A DNA stretch of 64,000 bases from Maratus speciosus (Eukaryota > Arthropoda > Arachnida > Araneae > Salticidae). Positions within the stretch are counted from its first letter, which is position 1. The number at the start of each line of letters is the position of its first letter. A program made the translations under genes and the position numbers. The stretch lies in the NCBI GenBank assembly GCA_963932465.1, contig OZ010792.1:18803701-18867700 (forward strand). Reading direction: 5' to 3'. Positions 43,450 through 54,114 of this stretch are shown here, piece after piece. The notes under the pieces were generated by a model. That model was not told the origin of the DNA and made no database searches. It saw only the letters and a list, made by a program, of their open reading frames with translations.

Positions 43450-44215
43450 AAGCAATGATTGCTAGAAATGCATTTTTAATTATGATATGCGCTTTTATGT
43501 TTCACTACATTTATGCATACTATACTGTGTGTATAAATGCTACAGTTCATATGCAGGGCTACACAAAAGAATTCGTAAGGTTTACAGAGTATGAGAGTAA
43601 ATTGCTTAAAGGTGGTTTTTAAAGGAGTTATTAATTTTTACGCTGAACTGCATTTAGTTTCCTAAGAAATGTTTGTAGAATATAGATAAAATGATATAAA
43701 TGGTCACGCAAAGAATTTGATAACCGTCTATGGATGATAATATCTGGAAATGTGATATCAGTAGTTTTAAGAGTAGTTTAAATTAAATTTTAGCTAAATA
43801 GTGGCATGTAATAACGGTACTATTGGCTATGGGCGGTAACTGCTGAAATCAATTTTTAAATTTTTTTATGCGTTTTCTAAAATGTTTACTTAGTCATTGG
43901 TACTTCTTAGTTATCCGGTCGACCAAATTACTGTCGCCAAATTGTAAGATTAATTGCCAATAATGGTTGCCATTAATTAATTAATTAAATGCCAATAATG
44001 GCCAATAAAACCATGAATTCGACGTTTTATTTGTATTCTTCTTAATGTTTTACGATTGATTTGGCGATTTATATAATTTGGCAAAATTGGTCGACGGGAT
44101 ATCTAAGAAGTAACGTTATCTTATTTACCTTATTTCCCTAAATAACGAAGTTTTGTAAAATCATTCAGGATGTGTTGGAAAGTGTTTCATATTCTATGCT
44201 TAACGCATGATTTTT
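43450..44215 (-). repeat. Tandem array M, inverted segment
   Basis: On the minus strand: AAATCATGCGTTAAGCATAG and ATATGAAACACTTTCCAAC, AAAACTTCGTTATTTAGGG, and AGGGCTACACAAAAGAATTC-type junctions in the plus text near 43555 all match the array at 50735 onward. It is interrupted by a small MITE at 43901-44112. Confidence 0.65.
43901..44112. mobile_element. MITE with CTTCTTAG ends, TA target
   Basis: TACTTCTTAGTTATCCGGTC and, inverted, TACTTCTTAGATATCCCGTC, each followed by GACCAA. TA is the duplicated target; the parallel M unit at about 50850 (TAAGAGAACTAAGTAAAC) gives the empty site. Contains GCCAATAATGG repeats. Confidence 0.8.
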
Positions 44216-44289
44216 CTTTCTTCTTTAGTCTTGTTTTGCATTTATTTTATTCTTAATTTTTTAGTCTTATACTGCTTTATAGAAACTTT

Positions 44290-44499
44290 GGCACAGTTGT
44301 CATATACGTTATCATATATTGGCGCGATTTTCTTTCGACGCCAATTTTGCGAAAACATCAACAGCATAAACAACAACATCCGGATTACCATATCAAGCAA
44401 AATTACGACACTTTGCCGCCAGTTAAGTACCCGTTGTGTGTATGATATTGGCGTCAGAACAAAATCGCGCCAATATAGGGCGTATATGACATATGTGCC
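44290..44499. mobile_element. MITE family L, copy 3
   Basis: GGCACAGTTGTCATATACGT left and, inverted, GGCACATATGTCATATACGC right; each then has ATATTGGCGCGATTTT and GACGCCAAT. It is the best preserved L copy. Frames on both strands here are by-products of the palindromic structure. Confidence 0.85.
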
Positions 44500-44570
44500 G
44501 CTTGCATATAGTACCCCTTGCATATAGTACAAACTATAACACGGATAGTACAAAATAATAGACAGTTTGG

Positions 44571-45253
44571 TACTTTTCCACTGTAGGGGCTTTGGCATTT
44601 TTTTTAAAAAAAGCTTGGTGTAATTTGGGCATCAAAAAGTGAGATTTGGGTACTTTTCCGTTATGCGGACACCATTGTCGCCAAGCGTAATGGTTGGCAC
44701 AAAATCGTGAATTGAAGCATTTGAAAAATAAAAGAAAAACCATTGTCGATACTAAAGTGAGCATTTAAAAAATATAACATTTGAAAATTCCAGATTTTTA
44801 CAAACTATTTCATCAAATCACAAATATATACTTAAAATAAGTGAACAAATAACTGCTATAAAATAAAGCAATAAAATAAAACTCATATTAAACTGCTGGC
44901 ATAAAATTACAAATATCTTTTAGCATTTTGAAATAATTGGCGCATTAACATACATTTTGGCATGGTGTCTGTATAACGGAAAAATATCGAGATTTGTTGT
45001 CAAATCATATAAACAGCTATGAAAACAAATTTGATGAGCGTTTTTGTTTGTTTTATATGTATATTATTGATGTTTTTATGTACAAATTACATCTATTTCT
45101 GTATAAAATTAGAGAAACGGCTTTTTTATGTTAAATAAATCGTATAAATATCGAAAAAAGTGCATGTGTATATAAAATGAAACAGTGAATAGGTTCCCGG
45201 AAAATATGTTACCAAATTTCCTTTTTCGTCAAGGTACCTATACTGGAAAAGTA
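44571..45253 (+). mobile_element. Repeat J, copy 3, with a nested relative
   Basis: TACTTTTCCACTGTAGGGGC at the start and CTATACTGGAAAAGTA at the end form inverted termini. It carries AAGCTTGGTGTAATTTGGGC, AACAGCTATGAAAACAAATT and GGTTCCCGGAAAATATG. Another TTTTCC-ended element is inserted at 44649-44988. Confidence 0.75.
44649..44988. mobile_element. TTTTCC-ended MITE nested in J, 8-bp duplication
   Basis: GGTACTTTTCCGTTATGCGG and, inverted, GATATTTTTCCGTTATACAG; both then read ACACCAT. GAGATTTG at 44641-44648 and 44989-44996 is an exact 8-bp duplication, as expected for hAT elements. Confidence 0.85.
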
Positions 45254-45626
45254 CGTAAAACACATTAAAATCGCGCAGTTAGGAGCTCACACAGTACACC
45301 GTTGTCTATTGGCGTTTATTTTATTAGTACGAAGTATCGGGAGAAAGATGTAAAGATGTACTTTAAATTCTCACCCATAGATTTCGAAAAAATATCTTAA
45401 AAGAGTGGAGTTTAAATTAAATTTCGGTGACTTCCATTGTGAAAGATTAATGGTTTTAAATGGGAATTTCGCCATATTAGCCAGCTATCGCCAAGTTGGC
45501 TAACATTTGGCGCTACTGTGGTAACCCTGCATTAATATTTTTCAACAATTACTCATTTCAATGAGGCGATCCTACCGGAATCGTGAGGGACACACAGAGA
45601 CTTGGATTTTATATATAATAGATTGC
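45254..45626. other. End of the inserted block
   Basis: Includes TTGGCTAACATTTGGCGCTA-type repeat phrases near 45490-45520 and ACCGGAATCGTGAGGGACAC near 45573. No gene. Confidence 0.4.
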
Positions 45627-46110
45627 GAATTATTTATAATACTTTTCGGCAACATATTTTACAGTAGACAAAGCACAAAAGAGATTGCAATAAGAATTAA
45701 TTAGCAGAAGTATAAAGTAGTATTTAATACATCTATCCCAAACTTTCTTTCAAAAAGATTAATATATAACTTCCCACTCTTTTTGAATGAAATGTAAACA
45801 TGTAAACGCTTACAAAATACAAATTCATAATTTCATCAAAATAAATATTGAGTTTTTACAAAATAATCTGGCAATACGTTAGCGAACTTTACATAAATTT
45901 AAACCAGTCTAATTTACTAGTGCGATTTATTTATAATAGAGTTCAGCAAAATATTTCATAATAAACAAAGTGCAAAAGAGATTACAATAAGAATTAAATA
46001 ACTCTAGTGGTTGAATCAAAAGCATAAAGTAAAATTAAAAAAATACATTCAAAAAGATTAAGTGTAACTCTCGGTTCTTTAAAATGAAATTTAAACACAT
46101 ACTCGTAAAT
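45627..46110. repeat. Tandem repeat N, right part
   Basis: Completes the unit cut at 41284 and adds another starting near 45834: AAAATAAATATTGAGTTTTT, GAACTTTACATAAATTTAAA, AAGTGCAAAAGAGATTACAA. Confidence 0.75.
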
Positions 46111-46552
46111 TCTTAGTTGTTTAACCCCATAGTAAGCGGTGATGAATTATAAACAGTTGAATAAGAAATATAGTGCCTACCATATTAATATGGATTAATT
46201 TATTTTTCTATATTAATGCTTTGATCATATACACATCTGTGTATGTTTGTGCATGCATGTGTTGGATGGAGAAAAAATATGAGCCTCCCTTACTTATTTT
46301 TTTATCCTCGCTCACTATTTTTCACTTCCATCTAGAGTTCTGGATGTATACGTGAATTCAGTAGAATTTAACCATTTAAACTTTAGTTCAAAACCACTAT
46401 ATTTAAAGAGCGTACGTATTATACGTCTTATATAATCAAAGAAGGCTGTTATTGAATAAATAAAAAAATTACATTTTAAAATTTGTGATGTGTAACCCTA
46501 AACGTGTGTATGAGAAATGTTCTCCCAAAAGAAAAATTCGAGCACTGTAGGC
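46111..46552. other. Nothing recognised
   Basis: A+T-rich DNA. A 60-codon frame at 46173-46355 has no domain and is probably chance. Confidence 0.45.
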
Positions 46553-46864
46553 TTAATCCTCTCGCTGCGCAACCCGAGGTTTCATCGGGCAATATAAAAG
46601 TAGCAAAATTTGCGTAACACGAGATTTGCTCGGGGATGCATTTTTTCCGTCTAATTAACCCTCCTTGATTATTCCCAGCAGTTATTTTTTATTGTAAATT
46701 TTGCCTTATTTAATCGTAGCATTTTTCCCGATTAAATTAGACAAAATTTTTGTTTTGAAAAACCGGTAACAATAACGATTCTTAAAAGACGCTCCTCGCG
46801 AAGGGGTTAAATACGCAATTTTTGAAGCTATTTTGATAAAACAATTACGCAGCAAGAGGGTTAA
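46553..46864. mobile_element. MITE family D, copy 3 (TTAA target)
   Basis: Left TTAATCCTCTCGCTGCGCAA, right inverted TTAACCCTCTTGCTGCGTAA. Shares AAAAGTAGCAAAATTTGCGT with copy 1. Flanked by TTAA. Confidence 0.85.
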
Positions 46865-46881
46865 TAGGCATTAGAAAACAG

Positions 46882-47084
46882 TAGGTCTACCGAAAAATTC
46901 TGTCCGATAATGTTATTTAATGCCTAATTTTTTTAATTCAGATTTCTTCACTGGCACCACATTTTTGAAATGGTAAAATTCCCATTGTTTTCACATTTTT
47001 TCAAAAAAGTGATGCAAAGAAGAAATCTGAATTTAAATAAAAGAGTGAAATAACACTATCCGACAGAACTTTCCGGTAGACGTA
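46882..47084. mobile_element. MITE with GTCTACCG ends, TA target
   Basis: TAGGTCTACCGAAAAATTCT and, inverted, TACGTCTACCGGAAAGTTCT, each followed by GTC(C/G)GATA(A/G)TGTTATTT. The arms are about 35 bp. The inner inverted pair (CAGATTTCTTC ... GAAGAAATCTG) makes the rest fold as well. Confidence 0.85.
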
Positions 47085-48408
47085 ATATGTTTATTAGTAT
47101 CGAGAGTGAAGAAAATAGTAAATATTAAAAACAAAAGCATCGAAATTAAAAAGATAATAGAAAAAAATTTCTGTTTTACCTGATTTCAGATAACTAAAGC
47201 AGCGAAGGCATAGCGAAACTTTTTACGAGCGCTTGCCAAAAATTCTCAAACAATTTCTACCAACAATGTAACGTGCCCAAACTTTTACATAAAATAATTT
47301 TGCAGCATACGATGTTTATACAAAACACTGGTTAGAAAATCAGTTGTTTTACTATAGTAATATTTAATAAGTTAAAAAATATAAAAAATCAAAATGCAAT
47401 TTCTCTGTATATTGAATTCAGCCGATAAATTAATGAAATTTCAATTCCTAAACATGAATCTTTTATGCGGTACATGCTTTAATAATAATAAAAAAATACG
47501 AATTTTTAGTAATTTTTGACTTATATTTAAGGCCACATCTCAGTTATAATTATCAAGTATCCAAGTAGTGCATTAAGCGATACAATTATAATGTATTAAT
47601 GAGTTCAGCGCTGTTGTACGTTGTATATTTTATACCTGCAGCATATTTTGTTATATTTATAAATATGCGTAACTTAATTGGGTCCATTTGCCGTTTTATT
47701 ATATTGATTCTCTAATGAAATTCATTTGAAACATACAGTCTTTAAAATTCATATATAAAGGCAAAATACAAGTCGTAAACGCTGCATACTATCACAGGAA
47801 AAGAAAATTCTTTTTATATGTCCATTCATGCAAAAATAATTACACTAATTGTGATAGTCTGTCAGTATGGAGAAAAATTTTATTAAAACAGAAATAAAAG
47901 ATGAATTTTATCTGTATATTGACTATCAAATTTTATTTTTTTGCGTGCCTGTCTTGCGTGTCATATTTGGATCGTGTGTCATAGGTTCACCAAACCTGAA
48001 CTAAAGGCACAAGTAAAAAAATATATTATTAATAAATTCTGAAATTTTAGCAAATGCATAATTTAGAAATATTTTATAAACTTTCGAATTTTAATCGCTT
48101 AATATAATTTCAGTTAATAATGTGGTTCATTTAGTGTATATTTCGGAGTAATACTTTAAAGTAAATAAGCTCTTTACGTGATATAAAAGGTATAAGGCAG
48201 GATTAGATATATATTATGAAAATTCCATTATCAGAAATATTATCCTGCATAACTATTACTCCTTTTACAATGCTATTTAATCACGTAGACGTTTAGATTT
48301 CTAAATATTTTTTGAAAGTGGATTTAATATTGAGAATGAAAAAATTCTTTAAAATACAGGGGATTTTTTTAAAGCTGTGAAAGTAAATATAACAAAAAAA
48401 ACCACTGT
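47085..48408. other. Featureless A+T-rich DNA
   Basis: About 1.3 kb with no open frame above chance, no inverted ends and no tandem units that I can see. Confidence 0.5.
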
Positions 48409-48422
48409 CCAAATGACCTGGA

Positions 48423-48639
48423 TGCTCTCGAAGCTGGTAGACGTCCGGTGCTGGGTTTGATTCCAATCGCGTCCGTCGGCCTAATCGTTCGGAGTTTTCG
48501 TAGTTTTCTTCGAACCTTGGTTTTCCAAGCGTAAATACGGGTTTGGTTCCCCTAGAAAGACCCCCGCGGAGGGTACTCCCCCCCTTAGGGCCTATATCTC
48601 TCATGCTGATAATTGGCCGTCATAAACACAACCAACCAA
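48423..48639 (+). mobile_element. SINE-like insertion with 14-bp target duplication
   Basis: CCAAATGACCTGGA flanks the insert at 48409-48422 and 48640-48653. The head contains GGTAGACGTCCGGTGCTGGG and TTTGATTCC, resembling a polymerase III B-box; the tail is the simple repeat (ACCA)n at 48630-48639 after GGCCGTCATAAACACA. This fits target-primed reverse transcription of a SINE or the 3' end of a LINE. The GC-rich minus-strand frame over it is chance. Confidence 0.75.
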
Positions 48640-48653
48640 CCAAATGACCTGGA

Positions 48654-48915
48654 ATTTCACCAGCATGCTCCCAAAGCAATGGGTATTTTTTTGGTGTGGC
48701 TAAAAAATAAATAAATAAAAACTAAAATCGCGCAGTTAACAGTAACAAAGAATATCGTCAGTGGGAGGAAAACAATAGGTGGTACTTTGAGAAAAAGAAA
48801 ACTTTATATCAGAAACATACAGAATGCAGTAATTGTGAAAAGGAACTGCGAACACCTTCACAGAAACTGAACGAAATGCAAATATGGAGTAAAGCATTCG
48901 TACGGAACTGCGCAA
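48654..48915. other. Spacer before the mariner remnant
   Basis: Includes the probable 3' untranslated sequence of the mariner element. No other feature. Confidence 0.4.
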
Positions 48916-50096
48916 CTAACGCAAGAGATTTTCTATGTGCTGTCCACCGTTTTCAGCTAAGAGTTTGGAACGTGAAACCGCACGTTCCCCAACAGAGCGA
49001 AGAGCATCCGACTGTATGCTGTGCATCTGGTGCACAATGCGTACCCTCAGGTCAGCTACGTTCGTAACACCGCCACAGTTACACAGTATTCTTTAGGTAC
49101 AACCAGAGCCTGAAATCGCAGGGATTGATATCAAGCAGGGGTCGTATGCCTCAGTGAATTTTTCAGGACACGTATCAGTATTTTTTTATAGAAAAAAATA
49201 ATCTAAGGTTAAATGCGTGAAATTTCGCCTTATTTAAGATGAGATTTTCTATAAGAAAATACTGGTACCGAAGAATTTCCTGGTCTTGAAATTTCAGGGC
49301 AAGTACGAGCCCCGATATCAGGAGATCGACCTGGCCAGGATTTTGGTAAATTGCGGCTTATAATCTAATCATTTCCGAATGTTCTCGGCAGAAAATCCTT
49401 AACTTGCGTGCCAATATGTGGAGTAGCACCGTCTAACACTGACGCTGCTTGTGTGGTGGAATGATGTAACTGGACAACAGAAATTCGTAGCGGTTGGCAG
49501 TGACAGTGCAGTTAACAGGACCTGCAGGAGTGACTTACTCGAAAAAGTACGGGTCAACGACAAACTCTGCCGTAAACCAGCACCACACAGTCACCTTTGT
49601 GGAATGAAGAGGTAAAGGTTGACAAATGTTCGGATTTTCTGATGTCCATTATTTGGCAATTCTGTGCATTGACTGCGTTCTGCATGTAGAAGTGGGCCTC
49701 ATCTGTCCACAAAAAGTTGTAGGGCAGTGCGATGTCCACTTCCATGCGCACAAGGAATTGCAAAACAAAATGTTCTCGTTTTGGAAAGTCTGCAGCAAGC
49801 CGCATAATTTTTCCCAAAACTTTATGTACCGTACTGACCGCCATGTCGAAAGTTCTGGCAATGCCCCGTGCACTGCATCTTCCCGCATGACTGCTGGATC
49901 CTTCTTCTAATGCAGTAACTATGCTGTGCACAGTAGTCACATCATTTAATTTCCTTCCTCTACCGGGTTTTAGACTCAGTGAACCAGCCTGTTCAAATTT
50001 CAAAACCATCTTCCGTAGACCTTCTGTCGTCATTGGACATTTTCTTATAATTCTTAAGTGTCCTAAATCCCCTAAGAGCAGTTGCTGCGCTGTCAT
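48916..50096 (-). pseudogene. mariner-type transposase, broken by MITE P
   Basis: Mariner transposases cut and paste DNA at TA sites with a DD(D/E) centre. The minus-strand frame starts MTAQQLLLGDLGHL, then a helix-turn-helix region (GLRKMVLKFEQAGSL, RGIARTFDMAVSTVHKVLGK). WTDEAHFYMQNAVN holds the first catalytic Asp; past a frameshift near 49560, LDGATPHI holds the second near 49425, and RSPDI the third near 49318, exactly where MITE P is inserted. Beyond it, NPCDFRLWLYLKN and a C-terminal GERAVSRSKLLAENGGQHIE read through to a stop at 48916. It is inactive. Confidence 0.85.
49134..49313. mobile_element. MITE family P, copy 3
   Basis: CAGGGGTCGTATGCC left, GCAAGTACGAGCCCC right, flanked by GATATCA on both sides. 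GAAATTTCGCCTTATTTAAG inside matches copy 1. The reading frame of the mariner host confirms the junctions. Confidence 0.8.
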
Positions 50097-50119
50097 TATT
50101 CTGATAATTTAGTTTCACT

Positions 50120-50299
50120 AACAGTTTCACTAAATTGCGGTCTTTGAATCGCTTAAATCAATTTTCAGCCTTCCTACGAGGCATCGCTTCTTTGCCAAAC
50201 ATAAATCTCTTGAGAAGCTTCTGTGGCTTTGGAACCTCGATTAATCGCAAAAAGCAGAAGGAGTCGAAAATGCTCCTTGTTGTCGATTTGACCCTCCAT
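50120..50299 (-). pseudogene. Second mariner transposase, N-terminal remnant
   Basis: The minus-strand translation MEGQIDNKEHFRLLLLFAIN then RGSKATEASQEIYVW is the mariner N-terminal helix-turn-helix (typical pattern EHxRHxLLFxFxxGxxAxEAxxxIC). Remnants EAMPRRKAEN and FKRFKDRN continue to 50120. It is cut off directly upstream of the other mariner frame and belongs to a different mariner lineage. Confidence 0.65.
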
Positions 50300-50530
50300 T
50301 TTAATGACCTGAAAAGAACAAAATGTATATCAGCATAAAAAACTAAACAACTATTTTGTAGAGCATATAATTCTCTATCGTATTACATAAAACACATTGC
50401 TAAAACATTTTATTTTACACGCAAATTTTTCACTTAAAAAAAACGGCAGGACTTATACGTCAACCCAATATATAAAAAATCGGGAGGTTGGTAACTATGT
50501 TACAGAGTAGTATTGCCAGGTTTAAAAATA
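50300..50530. other. Nothing recognised
   Basis: A+T-rich spacer between the mariner fragments and the left T arm. Confidence 0.4.
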
Positions 50531-50645
50531 CATACATAACTACGTCTGGATTACTTAATAATTAACACAATTTGCATAACTACAGACATACACACATTAA
50601 AAGTTTATTAAAAACAATTAAAATATAATTAAAAATATATATAAA
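50531..50645. repeat. Inverted repeat T, left arm
   Basis: AACACAATTTGCATAACTAC, AGACATACACACATTA and AAAAACAATTAAAATATAAT appear inverted at 53494-53580. The arms enclose about 2.9 kb that includes the M array. Confidence 0.75.
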
Positions 50646-50647
50646 CG

Positions 50648-50675
50648 TTTCGGCTATTTTCATAGCCCTCATCAG
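50648..50675 (-). ncRNA. Hammerhead-like core motif
   Basis: Minus strand: CTGATGA, a perfect 6-bp stem GGCTAT/ATAGCC with GAAA loop, then GAAAC. These are the invariant core strands of a hammerhead ribozyme in the right order and with canonical bases. The remaining stem III strand and cleavage triplet are not obvious in the flanking A+T-rich sequence. Confidence 0.4.
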
Positions 50676-51263
50676 CAAACGAGCAGAGTCACAAAACAGC
50701 AAGAGCCACAGTAAACGAAACAAGTAAGAAAAATCATGCGTTAAGCATAGATTATGAAACAATACACGATATATATAACAAAATATACACTTTCCAACGC
50801 TTCCTAAATGCTTTAACAAAACTTCGTTATTTAGAGAAATAAGGTGCATAAGAGAACTAAGTAAACATTTTAGAAAACGCATGAAACATTTGCAAAACTG
50901 ATTTCTGCAGTTACCGTCTATAGCCAAATATGTATTCCAATTCTTTTGAACAGCCCTGTATTTGATCTGTAGGTTGATATACATACTATATAATGGGAAA
51001 ATTTAGTTTAGCAAGAAAACGCATAACAGGTTGAAATTTCTCTTTCAGCAATTTATACTAATAGATCAAAACATACTTGTATACACTTGTACAGTCCTGT
51101 AGTTAACCTATTATACCTTTAATACACTCTATTTAGCTAAAGTCACTATTTAGCTAAAGTTTAATTCAAAGTGAAACACACTTAAAACTACTGAAATCAC
51201 ATTTCCAGAAATTATCATTTATAGACGGCCATGTAATCCAATTCTTTGCGTGACCCTGTATAT

Positions 51264-52080
51264 TAGGGGTGCACAACCTTTTTGAGAGAAGGGCCACTTA
51301 CAAAATGTTTGGGTTGTCGAGGGCCACATCAGTAACACAGACAGGATTCTATATCGGGAGGTTTGGGGGGGGGGGGGGGTAGTAACTCTTTATTCTTGAA
51401 GAATAATGAATTTTTGTATATAAAAAATAAACAAATAGGAATAAGTACCTGTATGCAGGGCTTCTTCACATCTGTTTTCATATCCATCTGTAACCATATC
51501 TGTAACGACGAACTCGCGATTTTTCCGCAGCCGATCAACAAAATTTGAGATTTTTTTCACACATGATCGAGAAAATTCTCAAATTTTCCAAACCCGATCA
51601 ACGAAATTCGTGATTCTTAACTAACTGACGAAATTTGTAATTTTTTCCCCGCGGAAAATTGACGAAATTCACGATTTTTTTCGTGATAAAATGACGAAAT
51701 TTGCTATTTTTTCGAATCCGATCAACGAAATTTGGAATTTTTGTGCAGCTCATGAAAATTCGCATATTTCCGCATTCGATTAACGAAATTCGCGATTTTT
51801 CTGCACCCGTTCAATTAAATTCGCAATTCTTATCTGATTCTGACGAAATTTGTATTTGTTCCCGCGGCAGTTTTACGAAATTTGCGATAAACTGACGAAA
51901 CTCGTGATTTTTCCGGATCCGATAAACGAAATTTGCAATATTTTCCAGCGAGAAATTGGCGAAATTACTGATTTTTTCCAGCAACATATGGACAAAAATT
52001 GCCATTTTTCACAGTTATAAATTTTCGAAATTCTCGGGCCACATGTTAACCCATCGCGGGCCACAGGTTGTGCATCCTTA
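51264..52080. mobile_element. hAT-type element with 8-bp duplication and inner repeats
   Basis: TAGGGGTGCACAACCT left and, inverted, TAAGGATGCACAACCT right, both followed by GGGCCAC/GTGGCCC boxes. CTGTATAT at 51256-51263 and 52081-52088 is an exact 8-bp duplication made from array M. The interior carries a degenerate tandem repeat and a G run at 51366-51379. Confidence 0.9.
51545..52030. repeat. Degenerate GACGAAATTYG repeat inside the hAT element
   Basis: More than ten occurrences of (C/G)AACGAAATT or TGACGAAATTTG, each followed by CG(C/T)GATTTTT and CCGATC-like linker, spaced about 25-50 bp. It is a protein-free minisatellite. Confidence 0.8.
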
Positions 52081-52920
52081 CTGTATATCCTTTTATATAT
52101 ATTCTACAAACATTTCTTAGTAAACCAAATGCAGTTCCGCGAAAAAATGCATAACTAATTTAAGAACCTTTAAGCAATTTGCAATCATACTCAGTAACCA
52201 TTACGAATTATTTTGTGTAGCCCTGTATATGAATTACCACATTTATGCACATCATATACTATGCATAAATATAGTGAAACATAAAAGCACATATCATAAT
52301 TAAAAATGCATTTCCAGCTATCATCGCTACTGTACAGTACTTCGGATACAATATAGTATCTGAAATCTTTTGTGTGTCTCTGTAAATGCTATGCACTTCG
52401 TATTATACATGAAATAAGTTATAGTAAACCACAGTGACGTATATCAATTTGATTATACATGAAATAATTTAACATAATTAAAATACGCTGCAAACAATTT
52501 CCTTCACCCCTATATCGTTCTGTAACGGAATTATTTTGTGTAGCCCTGTAAATTATTAATAACTATTATTTGCACCATATATTATACAGAATGCATATTT
52601 TAGTACACTTGATAAATGCATATCAATTTTATTATGTTTTAAAGCATGTAACATCATTAAAAACCATTTTAAACGATTTTTTCCCATAGGCCGTAATGTA
52701 ACGGAAAACTTTTGACTGTCCCTGTAAATGAACTAAACATGCTAGAAACTTTATTTGAAATAGGAATCGTGCTATGGTAGAGGTCACTCACATCCAAAAA
52801 TTTCAGAACGATTCCAGTATATTTACGAGAGTTAGAGCGCGGACAGACGGACAGACAAACCGAAGTCATAAACACTTTTCAACTTTGTTGGAAAGTGTTA
52901 AAAACCGTTAAAATGACGGT

Positions 52921-53493
52921 CTAAGTAGGATAAGTGAAGTGAAAACTTCTTTAGTCGCGTTGAGCTTTTTTTGAGATGGAGAAAAACCACTGATTTGGAG
53001 ACACTGTTACGTAACCGACATGCTAGCATTTTGGCACATAGACACTAGCGCGCCAAGCGTAATATAATTGTGGTATTGTACTCATTAATAAAAATACTTT
53101 TGGATAGTATTGAATTGGAGTATGGATTTCAATATTTGAATAGTATTGAATTGTAATGATTGCCATTTATATTTCACCGGATAAATATTTAAATGCAATA
53201 CGAGAATTTTTGTACGAAAATTTGTTTATTTATATGTACATGTATAATTTAATAATATAATTTAATATGATAATATATATTACAAATTATTAATGTTTAT
53301 TTATATGTAATTTATAGTTAAATTATCATACTATGAAAATTGTAATATAATTTTGGCAGTAATAGTTTATAATAATGAATAAAAAAACACTACATTTAAA
53401 AGTATTTCCTGCACAGTAAAACATTTCCTGACGATTAAAAAAACACACACGTAATTGTCGAAGTTTTCACTTCTATTGGCACTCCCGGAGTGC
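52921..53493. other. Nothing recognised
   Basis: Very A+T-rich; TATAATTTAATA-type low complexity at 53240-53340. Confidence 0.45.
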
Positions 53494-53620
53494 CACTGTT
53501 TTTTTAATTATATTTTAATTGTTTTTAATAAAATTATAATGTGTGTATGTCTGTAGTTATGGAAATTGTGTTAGTATTGCCAGGTGTCCTGCGTAAATCG
53601 GGGTTCCAGATTCTCTTGAC
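53494..53620. repeat. Inverted repeat T, right arm
   Basis: ATTATATTTTAATTGTTTTT, TAATGTGTGTATGTCTGTAG and GTATTGCCAGG are complementary to 50510-50645. Confidence 0.75.
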
Positions 53621-54035
53621 ACCAGTATTTTAAAATACTTTCCTTCCTTTCATTTAACGACAAAATTGTCTGAGATTAAACATGGGGAAATAAACTGTAA
53701 GAATTTAGTAGTGCCCAGAGCATTTTTAGCGTTGATCTACGTGGAACACCTGGCTACACTATTTCAGAGTTATGATGTCATTGGCAATAATTTGTTTACT
53801 ATCGTCTCTGCCACTATTTGGACGCAACACTATTTGCAATAGATTATTAGAAAAAGTACACCATTGACATTATTGTTTTAAAAAAATGGCAGAAAATAAA
53901 AAAAATGTCATGTGAGGCAACCAGTATTACCAATTTAGAAGATTTTTACTCAAATACCTAACACTATTTCCGAACAGTAATTATTATAACAGCCGTTCCG
54001 TACTTGCGTCGTTTATACTGTCATTAAATAAGCCT
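53621..54035. other. Nothing recognised
   Basis: A+T-rich spacer up to the AGGGCTGCC terminus. Confidence 0.4.
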
Positions 54036-54083
54036 AATGAGGGCTGCCACAGGAGACTATTTTTCTATTTTATTTGCACCACT

Positions 54084-54114
<31 letters not shown>

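Larger units (their letters stand above)
42531..43450 (+). mobile_element. Repeat J, copy 2, with two L insertions
   Basis: Starts AGTACTTTTCCATTATAACG; shares AGCTTGGCGCGATTCGGGC, AGCAGCTATGAAAACAAATC, TTGTATACATATGG and TTGCCAGAAAATACG with the other J copies. It is split twice by family L (42726-43044 and 43104-43332), each with its own target duplication. Confidence 0.75.
41284..45626. mobile_element. 4.3-kb block inserted into repeat N
   Basis: Repeat N unit 2 reads TTTAATACTAG, then GTTAGCCCGTCAAAAATGAC starts the foreign block, and TTTTATATATAATAGATTGC ends it before the unit resumes (GCGAATTATTTATAATAC). A start with CCCGTCAAAAATGACGG and an end in TATATAATAGA is a recurring TE layout, but no coding sequence is left. 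The block holds copies of J, L and M. Confidence 0.55.
50735..52920 (+). repeat. Tandem array M, array 2 (split by a hAT MITE)
   Basis: Units of roughly 155-180 bp with GAATTnTTTTGTGnnnCCCTGT junctions (e.g. 50937, 51238, 52205, 52520, 52695). The end unit reads GCGCGGACAGACGGACAGAC then AAACCGAAGTCATAAACACT and TTTGTTGGAAAGTGTT. A hAT-type MITE interrupts it at 51264-52080. Confidence 0.7.

Noticed and set aside
48293..48604. 103-codon minus-strand frame
   Set aside because: Its GC-rich half is the antisense of the SINE body and the rest is A+T-rich flank.
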